Below, piece by piece: positions 9,689 through 19,160 of a DNA stretch of 64,000 bases. Where the stretch lies: positions 2,666,001 through 2,730,000 of the forward strand of contig NZ_CP022437.1 in assembly GCF_002224365.1 (NCBI RefSeq), written 5' to 3'. The notes under the pieces are model-generated. The model did not search any database and had not been told where the DNA came from. It saw only the letters and a list, made by a program, of their open reading frames with translations. Both the position numbers and the translations under genes were made by a program. Every line of letters starts with the position of its first letter. Position 1 is the first letter of the stretch. The DNA comes from Virgibacillus necropolis (GTDB lineage Bacteria; Bacillota; Bacilli; Bacillales; Amphibacillaceae).

Positions 9689-12440
9689 ACGCAGAATAGT
9701 TTTCTTTTACGATACTTGCGCAGCGTGTGCATAATTCAGGGTGTTCTTTATCTTCGCCAACGGTTTCTGATGCGATCCAGCAACGTTCACATTTTTCACC
9801 TGGATGTTTTTCAACCTTAACGTCTACATAACGATATGCCTTTGTTCCTTCAGCACTAGCACTTAACTCTACTTCCGAAACAATCAATAACTGATGAACA
9901 TGTTTAATTTGGTTTAATATTTCTTTTGTTTTCTCATCTTTGGCTACAATTGTTAATTTTGCCTCTAATGATTTACCAATTATTTTCTCGTTACGTGCTT
10001 CTTCAAGTGCCTTAAATACATCATCGCGAACACTCATAAAGAGATCCCATTTACCTTGCTCATTTTTATCAAAAATGGTTTGAGGTTCTGGAATATCCGT
10101 TAATTGAACACTTTCTGCTTCAGTTCCAGGGATATACTCCCATACTTCTTCAGTAGTGTGCGGGATAATCGGTGTCAGTAACTGTACAAGTGTTGTTACA
10201 ATATCATAGTAAACGGTTTGAATACTTCTACGGCGCGCATTATCCGCTGCTTCGATATATAAAATATCCTTTGCAAAATCCAGATAAAATGAACTTAAAT
10301 CTACCGCACAGAAGTTATGAATTTGATGATAAATAGTTGAGAACTCATAGTTATCATAGCCTGATCGTACATTTTTATTTAATTGGTTTAGGCGATGAAG
10401 CATATATTGATCAACTTCTTGTAAATCATTCACATCAATTCGATCTGTCTCTGGATTAAAGTCAGCTAGGTTTGCTAGCATAAAACGGAATGTATTTCTA
10501 ATTTTACGATATGCCTCTGATACATGTTTTAATATATCTTGAGAAATACGTACATCTGCCTGATAATCCACAGATGAAACCCATAGACGGATGATATCGG
10601 AACCCAACTGCTTTTGAATCTTTGATGGGCTCATAATGTTACCTAATGATTTACTCATTTTTCGCCCATTACCATCTAAAACAAACCCATGACTTATAAT
10701 ATTTTCATATGGTGCTTTTCCAGTTACCGCTACTGAAGTTGATAAAGATGAGTTAAACCATCCACGATACTGGTCACTACCCTCTAAATAAACATCTGCA
10801 GGTCTTCTATGATCATCACGGCCAACTAACACTGCTTCGTGTGATGAACCTGAATCGAACCAAACATCCATAATATCCGTTTCTTTAGTAAACGTACCAT
10901 TTGGACTATGCTCTGACGTAAATCCTTCTGGTAATAATTCCTTTGCTTCTCTTTCAAACCATACATTCGAACCGTGCTCACTAAATAGCTTAGAAATATG
11001 TGTTACCGTTTCTTCTGTAATGATTGGTGTTTGATCTTCTGCATAAAAGACCGGAATTGGTACGCCCCATGCGCGTTGGCGTGAAATACACCAATCTTCA
11101 CGGTCACGAACCATGTTATATAATCTAGTTTCTCCCCAGTTTGGATACCAATTTATCCGTTTAATTTCATCTAAAATATCTTGACGAAAATCTTTAATAG
11201 ATGCAAACCATTGTGATGTTGCACGGAAAATTGTTGGTTTTTTTGTACGCCAGTCATGTGGGTACGAATGTGTAATGAAGGTAAGTTTCAGTAATGCGTC
11301 AACTTCCTCAAGTTTATCGGTTATTGGTTTGTTTGCTTTATCATAAAATAAGCCTTCATAACCAGGTGCTTCATTTGTAAAGACACCTTTATCATCAACT
11401 GGACAAAGCGCTTCTAAGCCATATTGTTTCGCAACATAAAAGTCATCTTCACCATGACCTGGTGCAGTATGAACACAGCCAGTTCCAGCTTCAGTCGTAA
11501 CATGATCTCCTAACATTACAATAGAATCTCTATCATAAAACGGATGGCTCGTTACAATGTTATCAGCTTCTTTACCTTTAAATGTTTTAACTACTTCTGG
11601 ATTTTCCCACTCTAATTCGGTAGCTACTGCTTCAAGTAATTCCTGTGCCACTACATATTTTTTATCCTTTTCCTGAACGACAACATACTCGAAATTAGGG
11701 TGTAAACTTATTCCGAGATTTGCCGGAATGGTCCATGGTGTAGTTGTCCAGATAATGAATTTTACTCCACTATCAAGCAGACCTTTTCCGTCCGTTACGT
11801 CAAACGATACATAAATAGATGGCGAGCGCTTATCATGGTATTCAATCTCCGCTTCTGCTAAAGCTGATTCAGATGACGGAGACCAGTAAACCGGCTTTAA
11901 CCCTTTGTAAATATAGCCTTTGTTTGCCATTTCACCGAACACTTTAATTTGCGCAGCTTCATAATCTTTCGTTAATGTAATATATGGGTTATCCCAGTCT
12001 CCTCGGACACCTAGCTGCTTAAATTGATTCCGTTGATTATCAATTTGTTCCATGGCATATTCTGCACACTTTTGTCTAAACTCGGCAATACTTAATTCTT
12101 TTCGGTTTACCTTTTTCTTCTTTGTTAAAGCGGTTTCAATCGGTAATCCGTGTGTGTCCCAACCCGGAACGTATGGTGCGCTGTATCCTGTCATTGACTT
12201 ATAACGAGTAATAAAATCCTTTAGAACTTTATTCAATGCATGGCCCATATGCAAATCTCCATTAGCGTATGGAGGCCCATCATGCAAAATAAACGTAGGA
12301 CGATCCTTTGTACGGTCTTGTCCTTTTTCATAAATATTATTATCTTCCCATTGCTGTTGACGAAGTGGTTCTTTATTCGGAAGATTACCTCGCATCGGGA
12401 ATTCAGTTTTCGGCATAAGTAATGTGTCTTTATAATCCAT
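9687..12440 (-). CDS. ileS: Isoleucyl-tRNA synthetase
   Basis: Charges tRNA-Ile and edits mischarged valine. 917 residues, class I synthetase. The HIGH-type motif is GDLHMGHAL (HMGH at 64-67), and the KMSKS loop [10 protein letters not shown] is near residue 590. The CP1 editing domain lies between them and contains [13 protein letters not shown]-terminal zinc finger is formed by CERCW (~885) and CTRC (~906), so this is the bacterial form with the Zn tail. The start ATG at 12440 follows AAGGAGGAAGG. Expression is controlled by an upstream T-box leader. Two tandem hairpin repeats follow the stop codon directly. Confidence 0.98.
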   Translation of the reverse strand: MDYKDTLLMPKTEFPMRGNLPNKEPLRQQQWEDNNIYEKGQDRTKDRPTFILHDGPPYANGDLHMGHALNKVLKDFITRYKSMTGYSAPYVPGWDTHGLPIETALTKKKKVNRKELSIAEFRQKCAEYAMEQIDNQRNQFKQLGVRGDWDNPYITLTKDYEAAQIKVFGEMANKGYIYKGLKPVYWSPSSESALAEAEIEYHDKRSPSIYVSFDVTDGKGLLDSGVKFIIWTTTPWTIPANLGISLHPNFEYVVVQEKDKKYVVAQELLEAVATELEWENPEVVKTFKGKEADNIVTSHPFYDRDSIVMLGDHVTTEAGTGCVHTAPGHGEDDFYVAKQYGLEALCPVDDKGVFTNEAPGYEGLFYDKANKPITDKLEEVDALLKLTFITHSYPHDWRTKKPTIFRATSQWFASIKDFRQDILDEIKRINWYPNWGETRLYNMVRDREDWCISRQRAWGVPIPVFYAEDQTPIITEETVTHISKLFSEHGSNVWFEREAKELLPEGFTSEHSPNGTFTKETDIMDVWFDSGSSHEAVLVGRDDHRRPADVYLEGSDQYRGWFNSSLSTSVAVTGKAPYENIISHGFVLDGNGRKMSKSLGNIMSPSKIQKQLGSDIIRLWVSSVDYQADVRISQDILKHVSEAYRKIRNTFRFMLANLADFNPETDRIDVNDLQEVDQYMLHRLNQLNKNVRSGYDNYEFSTIYHQIHNFCAVDLSSFYLDFAKDILYIEAADNARRRSIQTVYYDIVTTLVQLLTPIIPHTTEEVWEYIPGTEAESVQLTDIPEPQTIFDKNEQGKWDLFMSVRDDVFKALEEARNEKIIGKSLEAKLTIVAKDEKTKEILNQIKHVHQLLIVSEVELSASAEGTKAYRYVDVKVEKHPGEKCERCWIASETVGEDKEHPELCTRCASIVKENYSA

Positions 12441-12480
12441 AATTTATTTCCTTCCTCCTTGTAACATGGTTCAATATATT

Positions 12481-12725
12481 AAAAAAGCCCCCTAATCCCA
12501 AAAGGGACGAGAAGACTCGCGGTACCACCCTTATAAACATAAATTAAGATAAATTTAAATTCACTATGACGGTTCGTAACGGGAACAATACGTCCAATTC
12601 TCCTCATAAATAGAATCGATTGGATACTCAGGAGTGATTCTCTAAAAGTTCTCTGTACTAGGCTTCCACCAATTCCCAGCTCGCTTAAACAGATTAATCA
12701 ATTATACTGTCTCCATCCATGTATA
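12481..12725 (-). promoter_or_regulatory. T-box leader of ileS (Ile, specifier ATC)
   Basis: The minus strand holds the conserved T-box sequence AAGGGTGGTACCGCG (12518-12532), which pairs with the uncharged tRNA acceptor end. The Stem I specifier region GAGAATCACTCCTGAG has codon ATC at 12636-12638, an isoleucine codon, and agrees with the downstream gene. A G-rich stem followed by TTTTTT at 12481-12486 is the likely terminator. A possible promoter (TTGCTG, 16 bp, TATAAA) lies just upstream near 12750-12779. Confidence 0.94.
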
Positions 12726-12788
12726 TTTCTTTATTTAATACTATCGTTATTTTATAATAATATGTAAAATTGCAGCAAACGTCAAGAA

Positions 12789-13292
12789 CTAAGATTTATT
12801 TTCTGCTAATTCCAGTTCTTCTCCTAAATCTACATCGAATAATTGATCCCAATCATCTGTTCCAATCATCTCTAATTGAGCTTCAACAAGCATTTTTAAT
12901 CGTGTACGGAAAACTTTTGCTTGCTTCTTTAATTCTTCTACATCCATTGAAATACGACGTGACTTATTAAGAGCCTCGTTAATGATTCGGTCAGCATTCT
13001 TTTCAGCTTCTTTAATTATTAATTTCGATTCCTTCATAGCATTTCCACGTACTTCTTCGGCAGTTTCTTGGGCAATTAGAATGGATTTATTCAATGTTGT
13101 TTCAATGTTGGTAAAATGACCAAGCTTTTCGTTTAATTGATCCACTTTTTCTTTTAAATCTTTTTTTTCACGAATTACCAATTCGTAATCCTTAATTACC
13201 TGATCTAAAAATTCATTTACCTCATCTTCATCATAGCCTCGGAAACTTCTTGTAAATTCTTTGTTATGGATATCTAATGGTGTTAATGGCAC
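12789..13292 (-). CDS. divIVA: Cell-pole/division-site coiled-coil protein DivIVA
   Basis: Binds curved membrane at poles and septa, recruits MinJ/MinCD, and anchors the chromosome origin during sporulation. 167 residues. The conserved lipid-binding N-terminus MPLTPLDIHNKEF is followed by SFRGYDEDEVNEFLDQV, then long heptad-repeat coiled coils (~30-150) with EAEKNADRII. The start is taken as the GTG at 13292, because AAGGAGG lies eight bases upstream and the product then begins MPLTP as in B. subtilis. An in-frame GTG at 13301 would sit inside that site. It follows ylmH and precedes the ileS T-box, the conserved Bacillus order. Confidence 0.95.
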   Translation of the reverse strand: MPLTPLDIHNKEFTRSFRGYDEDEVNEFLDQVIKDYELVIREKKDLKEKVDQLNEKLGHFTNIETTLNKSILIAQETAEEVRGNAMKESKLIIKEAEKNADRIINEALNKSRRISMDVEELKKQAKVFRTRLKMLVEAQLEMIGTDDWDQLFDVDLGEELELAENKS

Positions 13293-13404
13293 AATGGCCA
13301 CCTCCTTACGTTATTTATGTATCAATGTATCATTCATTAAACAAAATAGTCGTCTATATGATTTAATTCGACACATTCCTCGAAATTCCTGCATGTTTAA
13401 TAAA

Positions 13405-14181
13405 CTATTTTAATTTTGCTATCGTAATTTTCCACTTTTCTTTTTTTGTTTTGCCGTTTATACGATCTATCTTGCTTCTACCCTTACCCTTAAACGAAAT
13501 TAAATCATCAGCTTGCACGGAAAACGATCTATCTTGCACGAGACGGTAGTTTACCTTTACAAGTTTTTTCATAATGCTATCTGCAGCACTCTGTCGTGAG
13601 ATGGAATATACTTCCTTAATAATAGTATCAAGTCTCATTGATGAAACAAGCTTGTCTTCTAAGATCCAATTTAGCTCTTTCTCTACTAAGGCACTTAGGG
13701 GTTTAGTTTCAAGCCTAACAGTAGCCTTTTTTATCGTTGTTAGATTCATCACAACATATGTACGAATATCATCAGCTAATAAGATTTGTATCAATCCATC
13801 CTGCACAACGATATCACCAAGTTTTCTCCGTTCAAGACCAAGTGATAAAAATGTTCCCATCACATCACTATGGGAAAGCGAAATAAACTTGTCATGATAA
13901 GTTGCCTGCAAAATAGTGACACCAAAATCCTCTTGCCTTACTTCCTGATAATATGGTGCTATGATAGCACGCTTTCTTTCGGAATACTTACCCCCACCAA
14001 ACAATTGCATGGTCAAATCATCACCGCTCGTATCAATCAAGCTGGTAATAATTTGTTGTTCTCTAGGATCCAAAAAGTCTGTTAAGATAGATTGATACGA
14101 TCTTTCCACTTGCTCTTTCCATGATAAAACTCGGGTTATGAAAGGGTGTTCTTCTTTTCTAAAATGCTGATAAATGTCCAT
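13405..14181 (-). CDS. ylmH: S4-domain RNA-binding protein YlmH
   Basis: 258 residues. The C-terminal part (about 180-245) is an S4 RNA-binding domain. The N-terminal region is the YlmH-specific domain with FGGGKYSERKRAIIAPYY near residue 60. The family sits in the division cluster of Firmicutes; YlmH is associated with the ribosome and has been reported to act in ribosome quality control. Start ATG at 14181, only a few bases after the ylmG stop. It is cotranscribed in ylmC-pgeF-ylmE-sepF-ylmG-ylmH-divIVA. Confidence 0.9.
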   Translation of the reverse strand: MDIYQHFRKEEHPFITRVLSWKEQVERSYQSILTDFLDPREQQIITSLIDTSGDDLTMQLFGGGKYSERKRAIIAPYYQEVRQEDFGVTILQATYHDKFISLSHSDVMGTFLSLGLERRKLGDIVVQDGLIQILLADDIRTYVVMNLTTIKKATVRLETKPLSALVEKELNWILEDKLVSSMRLDTIIKEVYSISRQSAADSIMKKLVKVNYRLVQDRSFSVQADDLISFKGKGRSKIDRINGKTKKEKWKITIAKLK

Positions 14182-14184
14182 TTT

Positions 14185-14460
14185 TTAAAATAAACCTGCT
14201 AACATGTTGAAGAATACTCGCAATCCATAATCCCTTGCCAAAAATAAAACAAAAATCGCCGCAAGTGGTGACAAATCAAGCCCGCCAAGCGGGGGAATAA
14301 TTTTACGGAATGGCTCTAGAAAAGGTTCACATATGTTTGTTAGAAAATTCCCGATTGCTGATTCTCGAGCCCCTGGAAACCAAGACATGAAGATATAAAT
14401 AATCAGGGCAAAACTATATATTTCTAAACCATAGTAAAGTATTGTATACAATTCATTCAT
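14185..14460 (-). CDS. ylmG: YggT-family membrane protein YlmG
   Basis: 91 residues with two hydrophobic segments (about 5-27 and 63-85) separated by a short soluble loop containing PFLEPFRKIIPPLGGLDLSP, the YggT family hallmark. The molecular role is unresolved; genetic context in many bacteria links it to division and osmotic homeostasis. Start ATG at 14460, with AAAGGATGG overlapping the end of sepF. It sits between sepF and ylmH in the conserved order. Confidence 0.9.
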   Translation of the reverse strand: MNELYTILYYGLEIYSFALIIYIFMSWFPGARESAIGNFLTNICEPFLEPFRKIIPPLGGLDLSPLAAIFVLFLARDYGLRVFFNMLAGLF

Positions 14461-14466
14461 TATGTG

Positions 14467-14901
14467 CTACCATCCTTTTTCAAATTCATCGTCTTCGATT
14501 AGTGTATCTGTAATCGAACCAGACACATTTACATTATCAGGTGTACATAAGAAGGTATCTGCCCCAAGCTTCTGAATATCACCATTAATGGCATAAACTG
14601 TCCCACTCAAAAAATCAACAATCCGTTTCGCCTGCACGCGATCTACACGTTGTAAATTGATCACTACAGCTCTTCTGTTTACAATATTATCAGCTATCTC
14701 TTGTGCTTCACCATAAGACCTTGGTTCACTTAAAACCACTTTTGATGGTGTATGTTGCATGCTTTTTAAATTCACAACGTTTTGTCTCGATTGTTTTTGA
14801 TCTGAAGAGGAAGTAGATTCATCTTCTTGTTGTTGCTCCTCTACATATTCATATTCATCATCCATGGTGAAAAATGTTCTAATCTTGTTTTTTATACTCA
14901 T
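14467..14901 (-). CDS. sepF: Cell division protein SepF
   Basis: Membrane-anchored protein that bundles FtsZ and aligns the Z-ring in Gram-positive bacteria. 144 residues. An amphipathic membrane-targeting N-terminus, [13 protein letters not shown], is followed by an acidic, low-complexity linker (~15-45). The SepF core (~50-130) contains [12 protein letters not shown] and [11 protein letters not shown]. The start ATG at 14901 follows GAGGTG. It directly follows ylmE with no terminator. Confidence 0.95.
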   Translation of the reverse strand: MSIKNKIRTFFTMDDEYEYVEEQQQEDESTSSSDQKQSRQNVVNLKSMQHTPSKVVLSEPRSYGEAQEIADNIVNRRAVVINLQRVDRVQAKRIVDFLSGTVYAINGDIQKLGADTFLCTPDNVNVSGSITDTLIEDDEFEKGW

Positions 14902-14903
14902 GT

Positions 14904-15590
14904 TTACACCTCACTAGTTTTTGATCCAACTAATTTTGAACCAATGCGTATATGAGTAGCACCTTCCTCAATAGCAATTCCATAGTCATTACTCATTCCC
15001 ATCGATAGAAAGGAACATGGAGCATGGGGTTCATTTTTGTTCCTAATCTGATCCCTTTTTTCTCGAAGTGATTGAAACGTTTGCCGTATTACCTCATCAT
15101 CATCCGTATGTGGAGCCATTGTCATCAGACCAACAACTCGAATGTTTGAATAACTCCGAAGCGAAGAAGTAAAAGACTCTACATCATCAAGTGCAATCCC
15201 ATGCTTTGACTGCTCACCACTTACATTCACCTGAATAAAACAGTCGATGGGACGCGCGGAACGCTTGTCTATTTCTTTTGCTAACGACTTACGATCTAAT
15301 GAATGTATGAAATCAACCTTATCAATTACGTCTTTCACTTTTCTAGACTGTAACGTTCCAATGAAATGCCATTTGACCCTATCTTTAAAATGATTATACT
15401 TTTCTTGAAAACCTTCTAACCGATTTTCCCCAAGATTTTCAATTGTGGCCTGAATCGCTTCCTCTGTTCGTTCTATTGTAACATATTTCGTCACTCCGAT
15501 AATGGTTACTTCATTCTGGTCCCGTTTACTCTTATCACATGCTGTTTGTATGGTTGATTGTATTTTAGTTAAGTTTTCTGCTACTAGCAC
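14904..15590 (-). CDS. ylmE: PLP homeostasis protein YlmE (YggS/PROSC family)
   Basis: Pyridoxal-phosphate-binding protein with a single TIM-barrel domain, involved in PLP and amino-acid homeostasis; no catalytic reaction is established. 228 residues from the GTG at 15590, which has AAAGGGG nine bases upstream; an in-frame TTG seven codons earlier has no site. The PLP lysine is Lys35 in [21 protein letters not shown] and LSMGMSNDY are further family motifs, the latter binding phosphate. It lies between pgeF and sepF. Confidence 0.93.
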   Translation of the reverse strand: MLVAENLTKIQSTIQTACDKSKRDQNEVTIIGVTKYVTIERTEEAIQATIENLGENRLEGFQEKYNHFKDRVKWHFIGTLQSRKVKDVIDKVDFIHSLDRKSLAKEIDKRSARPIDCFIQVNVSGEQSKHGIALDDVESFTSSLRSYSNIRVVGLMTMAPHTDDDEVIRQTFQSLREKRDQIRNKNEPHAPCSFLSMGMSNDYGIAIEEGATHIRIGSKLVGSKTSEV

Positions 15591-15617
15591 AATTACTAGA
15601 TCCCCTTTCAAAGCTAA

Positions 15618-16424
15618 TCATGACCCGAAACCAATAAATCCAAGCATTCTTCCGGTTTTCCCATGATCTCGTCGATGCGAAAAAAATAGTTCTTCCGCGC
15701 GATACGTGCAATAATTTGTTACATCTATATTATGACGTAAAGCACCACTTTGTAAAAGGATTTCCTCATTTAATTTTTTTAAGTCCAATAAATAATGGTT
15801 ATTTTCTTGTTTTCTTGTTGTGTTATTTATTTGTTTACTAGTAAGGTTTTTAATAACATGCCCATCCACCTCATACGCGTCTTGCGATATACAAGGCCCA
15901 ACAGCAACTTTTATTGTCTCGACACTAGCACCTAGTTGAATAAATTTATTAATCATTTCTTTACCAATACCATTTACAGTGCCTTTCCATCCTGCATGTG
16001 CAATTCCGACATAGCCTGTTTCCCGGTCAAAAAAGAACAAAGGCACACAGTCAGCAAAAAAAGCTGTACAAAGAATACCTTTCTGATTGGTAATTAGACC
16101 GTCAATACCAGATAAGGAATTTTCATGGGAAAAAGCTCCCCTTCCCTTAACCTTATGCGTAATTATTTCCACATTTGTACCATGAATTTGTTCGCCACCA
16201 ACCCATGTTTCCATCGACATACCGATTTTCTCGGCAAGAAGTTTTCGATTGTAAATGACGTCTTGTTTACTATCAGGCACATGCAATCCCATATTAAATG
16301 ATTCAAATGAGGATTTACTAATTCCTCCCTGACGCGTTGTAAAACCAACTTGTAGAGAAGGGTCTAATTTTTTCCAACTTTTTAGCGTTAGTAATGATTC
16401 ATTTTCCTGATAAAAGGGTTCCAA
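15618..16424 (-). CDS. pgeF: Purine nucleoside phosphorylase-like peptidoglycan editing factor (YlmD/YfiH family)
   Basis: Member of the YfiH/PgeF (laccase-domain, DUF152) family; related enzymes act on purine nucleosides, and E. coli PgeF corrects UDP-MurNAc dipeptide. The metal and active-site motifs are GGEQIHGTNV, ADCVPLFF and AHAGWKGTVNGI. The start is uncertain. The Shine-Dalgarno GGAGGTG lies inside the ATGGAGGTG that would otherwise be the first codons (ATG at 16439). Initiation is therefore more likely at the TTG at 16424, six bases after the site, giving 268 residues and an N-terminus like that of B. subtilis YlmD. Confidence 0.9.
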   Translation of the reverse strand: MEPFYQENESLLTLKSWKKLDPSLQVGFTTRQGGISKSSFESFNMGLHVPDSKQDVIYNRKLLAEKIGMSMETWVGGEQIHGTNVEIITHKVKGRGAFSHENSLSGIDGLITNQKGILCTAFFADCVPLFFFDRETGYVGIAHAGWKGTVNGIGKEMINKFIQLGASVETIKVAVGPCISQDAYEVDGHVIKNLTSKQINNTTRKQENNHYLLDLKKLNEEILLQSGALRHNIDVTNYCTYRAEELFFSHRRDHGKTGRMLGFIGFGS

Positions 16425-16517
16425 CAAATTCACCTCCATAAAAGTAGTGTTCAAACCAGACTTTTTGAACAACCTTATAAAAGTCATTGTCCCATTTTAT
16501 CATAGTTACAAGCATTA

Positions 16518-16790
16518 TTAATTTAAATTTGTATTACCACTTAATAAAAGTGGGTTTTCTTTCAATTGCACTAAAATCACATCTTCTCCTATCGTTGCAA
16601 TCTGATGCCAACCAATAATCATTTCTCCAGATTTTGCAAACATCCCATTCTTTCCTTCTTTTATTTGAATGATTAATGCAAGTATTCGTCCATTTACCTC
16701 GTCAATTTCTAAATCAGAAATATGCCCTAACCGTGTACCATTTTCAATGACAATAATTTCTTTCATTTGTAGCTCCGAAAGTTTTATCAT
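16518..16790 (-). CDS. ylmC: PRC-barrel protein of the YlmC/YmxH sporulation family
   Basis: 90 residues forming one PRC-barrel-like domain with KLSELQMKEIIVIENGTRLG and DLEIDEVNGRI. YlmC/YmxH proteins are conserved in spore formers, but their role is not established. The start is the ATG at 16790, with AGGTGA five bases upstream; an in-frame GTG at 16799 lies within that site. It is the first gene of the ylm operon after a terminator that closes the sigG unit. Confidence 0.88.
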   Translation of the reverse strand: MIKLSELQMKEIIVIENGTRLGHISDLEIDEVNGRILALIIQIKEGKNGMFAKSGEMIIGWHQIATIGEDVILVQLKENPLLLSGNTNLN

Positions 16791-16861
16791 TATAATCACC
16801 TACCTTATTAAAACTATATGCGGAGTTTAGCTAATTTTGAATTAAAAATTCAAAATCATAA

Positions 16862-16901
16862 TAAAAAAGAACAACCCGGCTCATTATGAACTGGGCTGTT
16901 C
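16862..16901 (-). terminator. Intrinsic terminator closing the sigG transcription unit
   Basis: Arms GAACAGCCC and GGGTTGTTC (minus strand) enclose a 15-nt loop and are followed by TTTTTT. It lies between the sigG repeats and ylmC. Confidence 0.8.
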
Positions 16902-16959
16902 CCGTATTATTTTAGTTTTTTATTCGAAATACCTCGTTAGCCAATATTAATTGGAACTG

Positions 16960-17085
16960 GCGGACTCTTGATCCGCTATTTCTATTAAAACAGTGATTTT
17001 GAGTAGTTTTGCATACAATCCCTTATTTAACATATATCGAAGTAAAATAGGGGTACTTCTCCCAAATAAGGGATCTGGTGTCCGC
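16960..17085. repeat. Large nested inverted-repeat structure
   Basis: The outer arms GCGGACTCTTGATCC (16960-16974) and GGGATCTGGTGTCCGC (17070-17085) match at about 12 of 16 positions. The inner arms TCCCTTATTT (17019-17028) and AAATAAGGGA (17064-17073) are perfect, and AAGTA/TACTT sit inside them. The two pairs overlap on the right, so they are alternative folds. It does not share family A ends. No coding potential seen. Confidence 0.6.
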
Positions 17086-17111
17086 GAAGGTTAGTTGTCT
17101 CCGCTTTTCTT

Positions 17112-17235
17112 TTGTCTAGCTGCGGCTCCTAGCGACTAGCAGATAGTTGGTTCTGATGAACGTACGGAAGGTTCACCGTACTTTTCACAGCCCCATCTAT
17201 CTGTACGTCGCTGACCAGTCGCCTCCACTTTTCGT
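17112..17235 (+). repeat. Family A element, subtype A1 (sigG 3' side)
   Basis: Begins TCTAGCTGCGGCTCCTAGCG and ends CAGTCGCCTCCACTTTTC. The arms AGCGAC..CAGATAG and CTATCTG..GTCGCT pair, with an inner GTACGG/CCGTAC stem. A short partial end (CTCCGCTTTTC) precedes it. Confidence 0.85.
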
Positions 17236-17359
17236 TATTGTTTAGCTGCGGCTCCTAGAAGCTGCCGTCATAAGCAATGGACACTACAAACGCCAAGACC
17301 AGGCGTTTTACGGCCCCTTGCTTATGCGTCCGCTTCTGAACAGTCGCCTCCGCTTTTCT
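17236..17359 (+). repeat. Family A element, subtype A3, abutting the sigG stop codon
   Basis: Begins TTTAGCTGCGGCTCCTAGAA and ends CGCCTCCGCTTTTCTT. The arms AGAAGC../..GCTTCT and CATAAGCAA/TTGCTTATG pair. It ends directly at the sigG stop codon (17360-17362). Confidence 0.85.
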
Positions 17360-18139
17360 TTACTCAAACATTTGTTTGTTCATTTGGTGGATGGCTGCTT
17401 TTTCTAGGCGTGATACTTGTGCTTGTGAGATGCCTATTTCGTCGGCAACCTCCATTTGTGTTTTTCCTTGGAAAAATCGTTTGTTAACAATCATTTTTTC
17501 TCGTTCATTTAACCGATGCATACCTTCTTTTAAAGAAAGCTTGTCTACCCAAGTTGAATCTTTGTCCGTATCATCACTCAATTGATCCAACACAAAAATC
17601 GGGTCGCCCCCATCATTGTATATTGGTTCAAACAATGACACAGGGTCTTGAATAGCATCTAATGCAAATACTATGTCTGACTGCGGTATTCCTAATTCAT
17701 TTGCTATCTCCATAGATGTTGGCTCTTTGGAAGTTTTGTTAACTAAACTTTCTCTTACTTGCAATGCTTTATATGCAATATCACGTAATGATCGTGAAAC
17801 ACGTATCGGATTGTTATCTCGCAAATACCTTCTAATTTCTCCTATGATCATTGGGACTGCATAAGTAGAAAATTTAACATTATGGCCTAAATCAAAATTG
17901 TCTATTGATTTCATTAATCCAATGCAACCTACTTGAAAAAGGTCGTCTACATACTCACCACGATTATTAAAGCGTTGAATAACACTTAATACTAAACGTA
18001 AATTCCCATTTACTAATTCTTCTCTAGCAGATAGATTGCCATCTTGCATTTTCACGAACAATTTACGCATTTCCTCATTTTTTAATACGGGTAATTTCGA
18101 TGTATCAACACCACATATCTCAACCTTATGTCTAATCAT
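17360..18139 (-). CDS. sigG: RNA polymerase sigma-G factor (late forespore)
   Basis: Directs late forespore transcription. 259 residues, very close to B. subtilis SigG: HKVEICGVDTSKLPVLKNEE at the N-terminus, region 2 with NNRGEYVDDLFQVGCIGL, region 3, and a region 4 helix-turn-helix TQMEVADEIGISQAQVSRLE. The start is the ATG at 18139 with GGAGGG ten bases upstream; a longer frame would not match the family. It follows sigE but has its own candidate sigma-F/G promoter at 18180-18208. Two family A repeats are attached to its stop codon. Confidence 0.98.
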   Translation of the reverse strand: MIRHKVEICGVDTSKLPVLKNEEMRKLFVKMQDGNLSAREELVNGNLRLVLSVIQRFNNRGEYVDDLFQVGCIGLMKSIDNFDLGHNVKFSTYAVPMIIGEIRRYLRDNNPIRVSRSLRDIAYKALQVRESLVNKTSKEPTSMEIANELGIPQSDIVFALDAIQDPVSLFEPIYNDGGDPIFVLDQLSDDTDKDSTWVDKLSLKEGMHRLNEREKMIVNKRFFQGKTQMEVADEIGISQAQVSRLEKAAIHQMNKQMFE

Positions 18140-18179
18140 ATCGATTCTGCCCTCCCAGTTAGCGATGCTGTTCAAGGAC

Positions 18180-18208
18180 AGTATCTCCGCGTAAAAGGTT
18201 TTTTATGC
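18180..18208 (-). promoter_or_regulatory. Sigma-F/sigma-G-type promoter of sigG
   Basis: Minus-strand GCATA (18204-18208), a 15-bp spacer, then GGAGATACT (18180-18188) fits the forespore consensus GYATA-N15-GGNNANANT at every fixed position. The site lies about 41 bp before the sigG ATG. B. subtilis sigG is transcribed by sigma-F and then autoregulated, so the location is the expected one. Confidence 0.8.
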
Positions 18209-18264
18209 AAATCGAATTCGACAAAAAATATGAAATATGTGGCGCATTTCAACTGGGTGTAAGG

Positions 18265-18984
18265 CTACACCATTTTATTAAATTCTTTTTTTAAACGGCG
18301 GATAATCTTCTTTTCTAATCTGGAAATATAGGATTGTGAAATTCCCAACATATCCGCAACATCCTTTTGTGTTTTTTCTTCCTGACCGATTAATCCAAAG
18401 CGTAATTCCATGATTTGTTTTTCTCTATTGTTTAGGTGGGACAAAGCATTTTTCAATAAGTCTTTGTCTACCGTTTTTTCTAAATTCTTTGTAATGACAT
18501 CATCATCTGTCCCTAAGACATCTGATAGTAATAATTCGTTGCCGTCCCAATCTATGTTTAGTGGTTCATCAAACGATATTTCAGATTTTAATTTATTACT
18601 TCTTCGTAGGTACATTAATATTTCATTTTCAATACACCTTGAAGCATACGTGGCTAATTTGATCTGTTTTTCTGGCTTAAACGTATTTACAGCTTTTATT
18701 AAGCCGATTGTTCCAATACTAATTAAATCCTCTATGTTTATACCTGTATTTTCGAACTTACGAGCGATGTATACAACTAAACGCAAGTTTCGCTCAATTA
18801 ACATTGCTCGAGCTGCTTTATCACCTGTTGGTAACCGCTTTAATAACGACTGCTCTTCAGGTTTAGATAGCGGAGGAGGTAACGCTTCACTACCGCCTAT
18901 ATAGTATATTTCATCAGCTTTAAAGCCTAGTTTAATTAATAATTTATACCACCATAACTGTATTCTAAGTTTCCACATTTTCAA
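18265..18984 (-). CDS. sigE: RNA polymerase sigma-E precursor (early mother cell)
   Basis: Pro-sigma-E, activated in the mother cell when SpoIIGA removes the N-terminal pro-sequence. 239 residues, identical in length to B. subtilis. The start is the TTG at 18984: AAGGAG lies nine bases upstream and the product [16 protein letters not shown] aligns with the B. subtilis pro-sequence. The next in-frame ATG at 18978 is too far from the site. The cleavage region is around residues 27-29 ([10 protein letters not shown]). Region 2 has [20 protein letters not shown], and region 4 has [20 protein letters not shown]. An upstream frame extension runs into repeat DNA and is not coding. Confidence 0.97.
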   Translation of the reverse strand: MKMWKLRIQLWWYKLLIKLGFKADEIYYIGGSEALPPPLSKPEEQSLLKRLPTGDKAARAMLIERNLRLVVYIARKFENTGINIEDLISIGTIGLIKAVNTFKPEKQIKLATYASRCIENEILMYLRRSNKLKSEISFDEPLNIDWDGNELLLSDVLGTDDDVITKNLEKTVDKDLLKNALSHLNNREKQIMELRFGLIGQEEKTQKDVADMLGISQSYISRLEKKIIRRLKKEFNKMV

Positions 18985-19037
18985 GGTCAATCGCTCCTTT
19001 TCATTAATCATTCTAGCTTCAAAGCCTTTGCTTTTCT

Positions 19038-19160
19038 TGATCCAGCTGCGCGGGCTAGCGGCTCGTGTCGTAAGCAATTGACACTCCGAGCACAAAGCCC
19101 ATGTGCTCTTCGGTCCCTTGCTTACGCATTTCGCCACTGAGCAAGCCCGCTCCGCTTTTC
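19038..19160 (+). repeat. Family A element, subtype A2, in the spoIIGA-sigE gap
   Basis: Begins TCCAGCTGCGCGGGCTAGCG and ends GCCCGCTCCGCTTTTC. Same subtype as 9440-9688. It lies inside the spoIIGA-sigE transcript, upstream of the sigE ribosome-binding site. Confidence 0.85.

Noticed and set aside
18410-18904. 164-codon open frame on the plus strand opposite sigE
   Set aside because: It lies antisense to a strongly conserved sigma factor, has no ribosome-binding site and no recognisable domain; it is a frame shadow.
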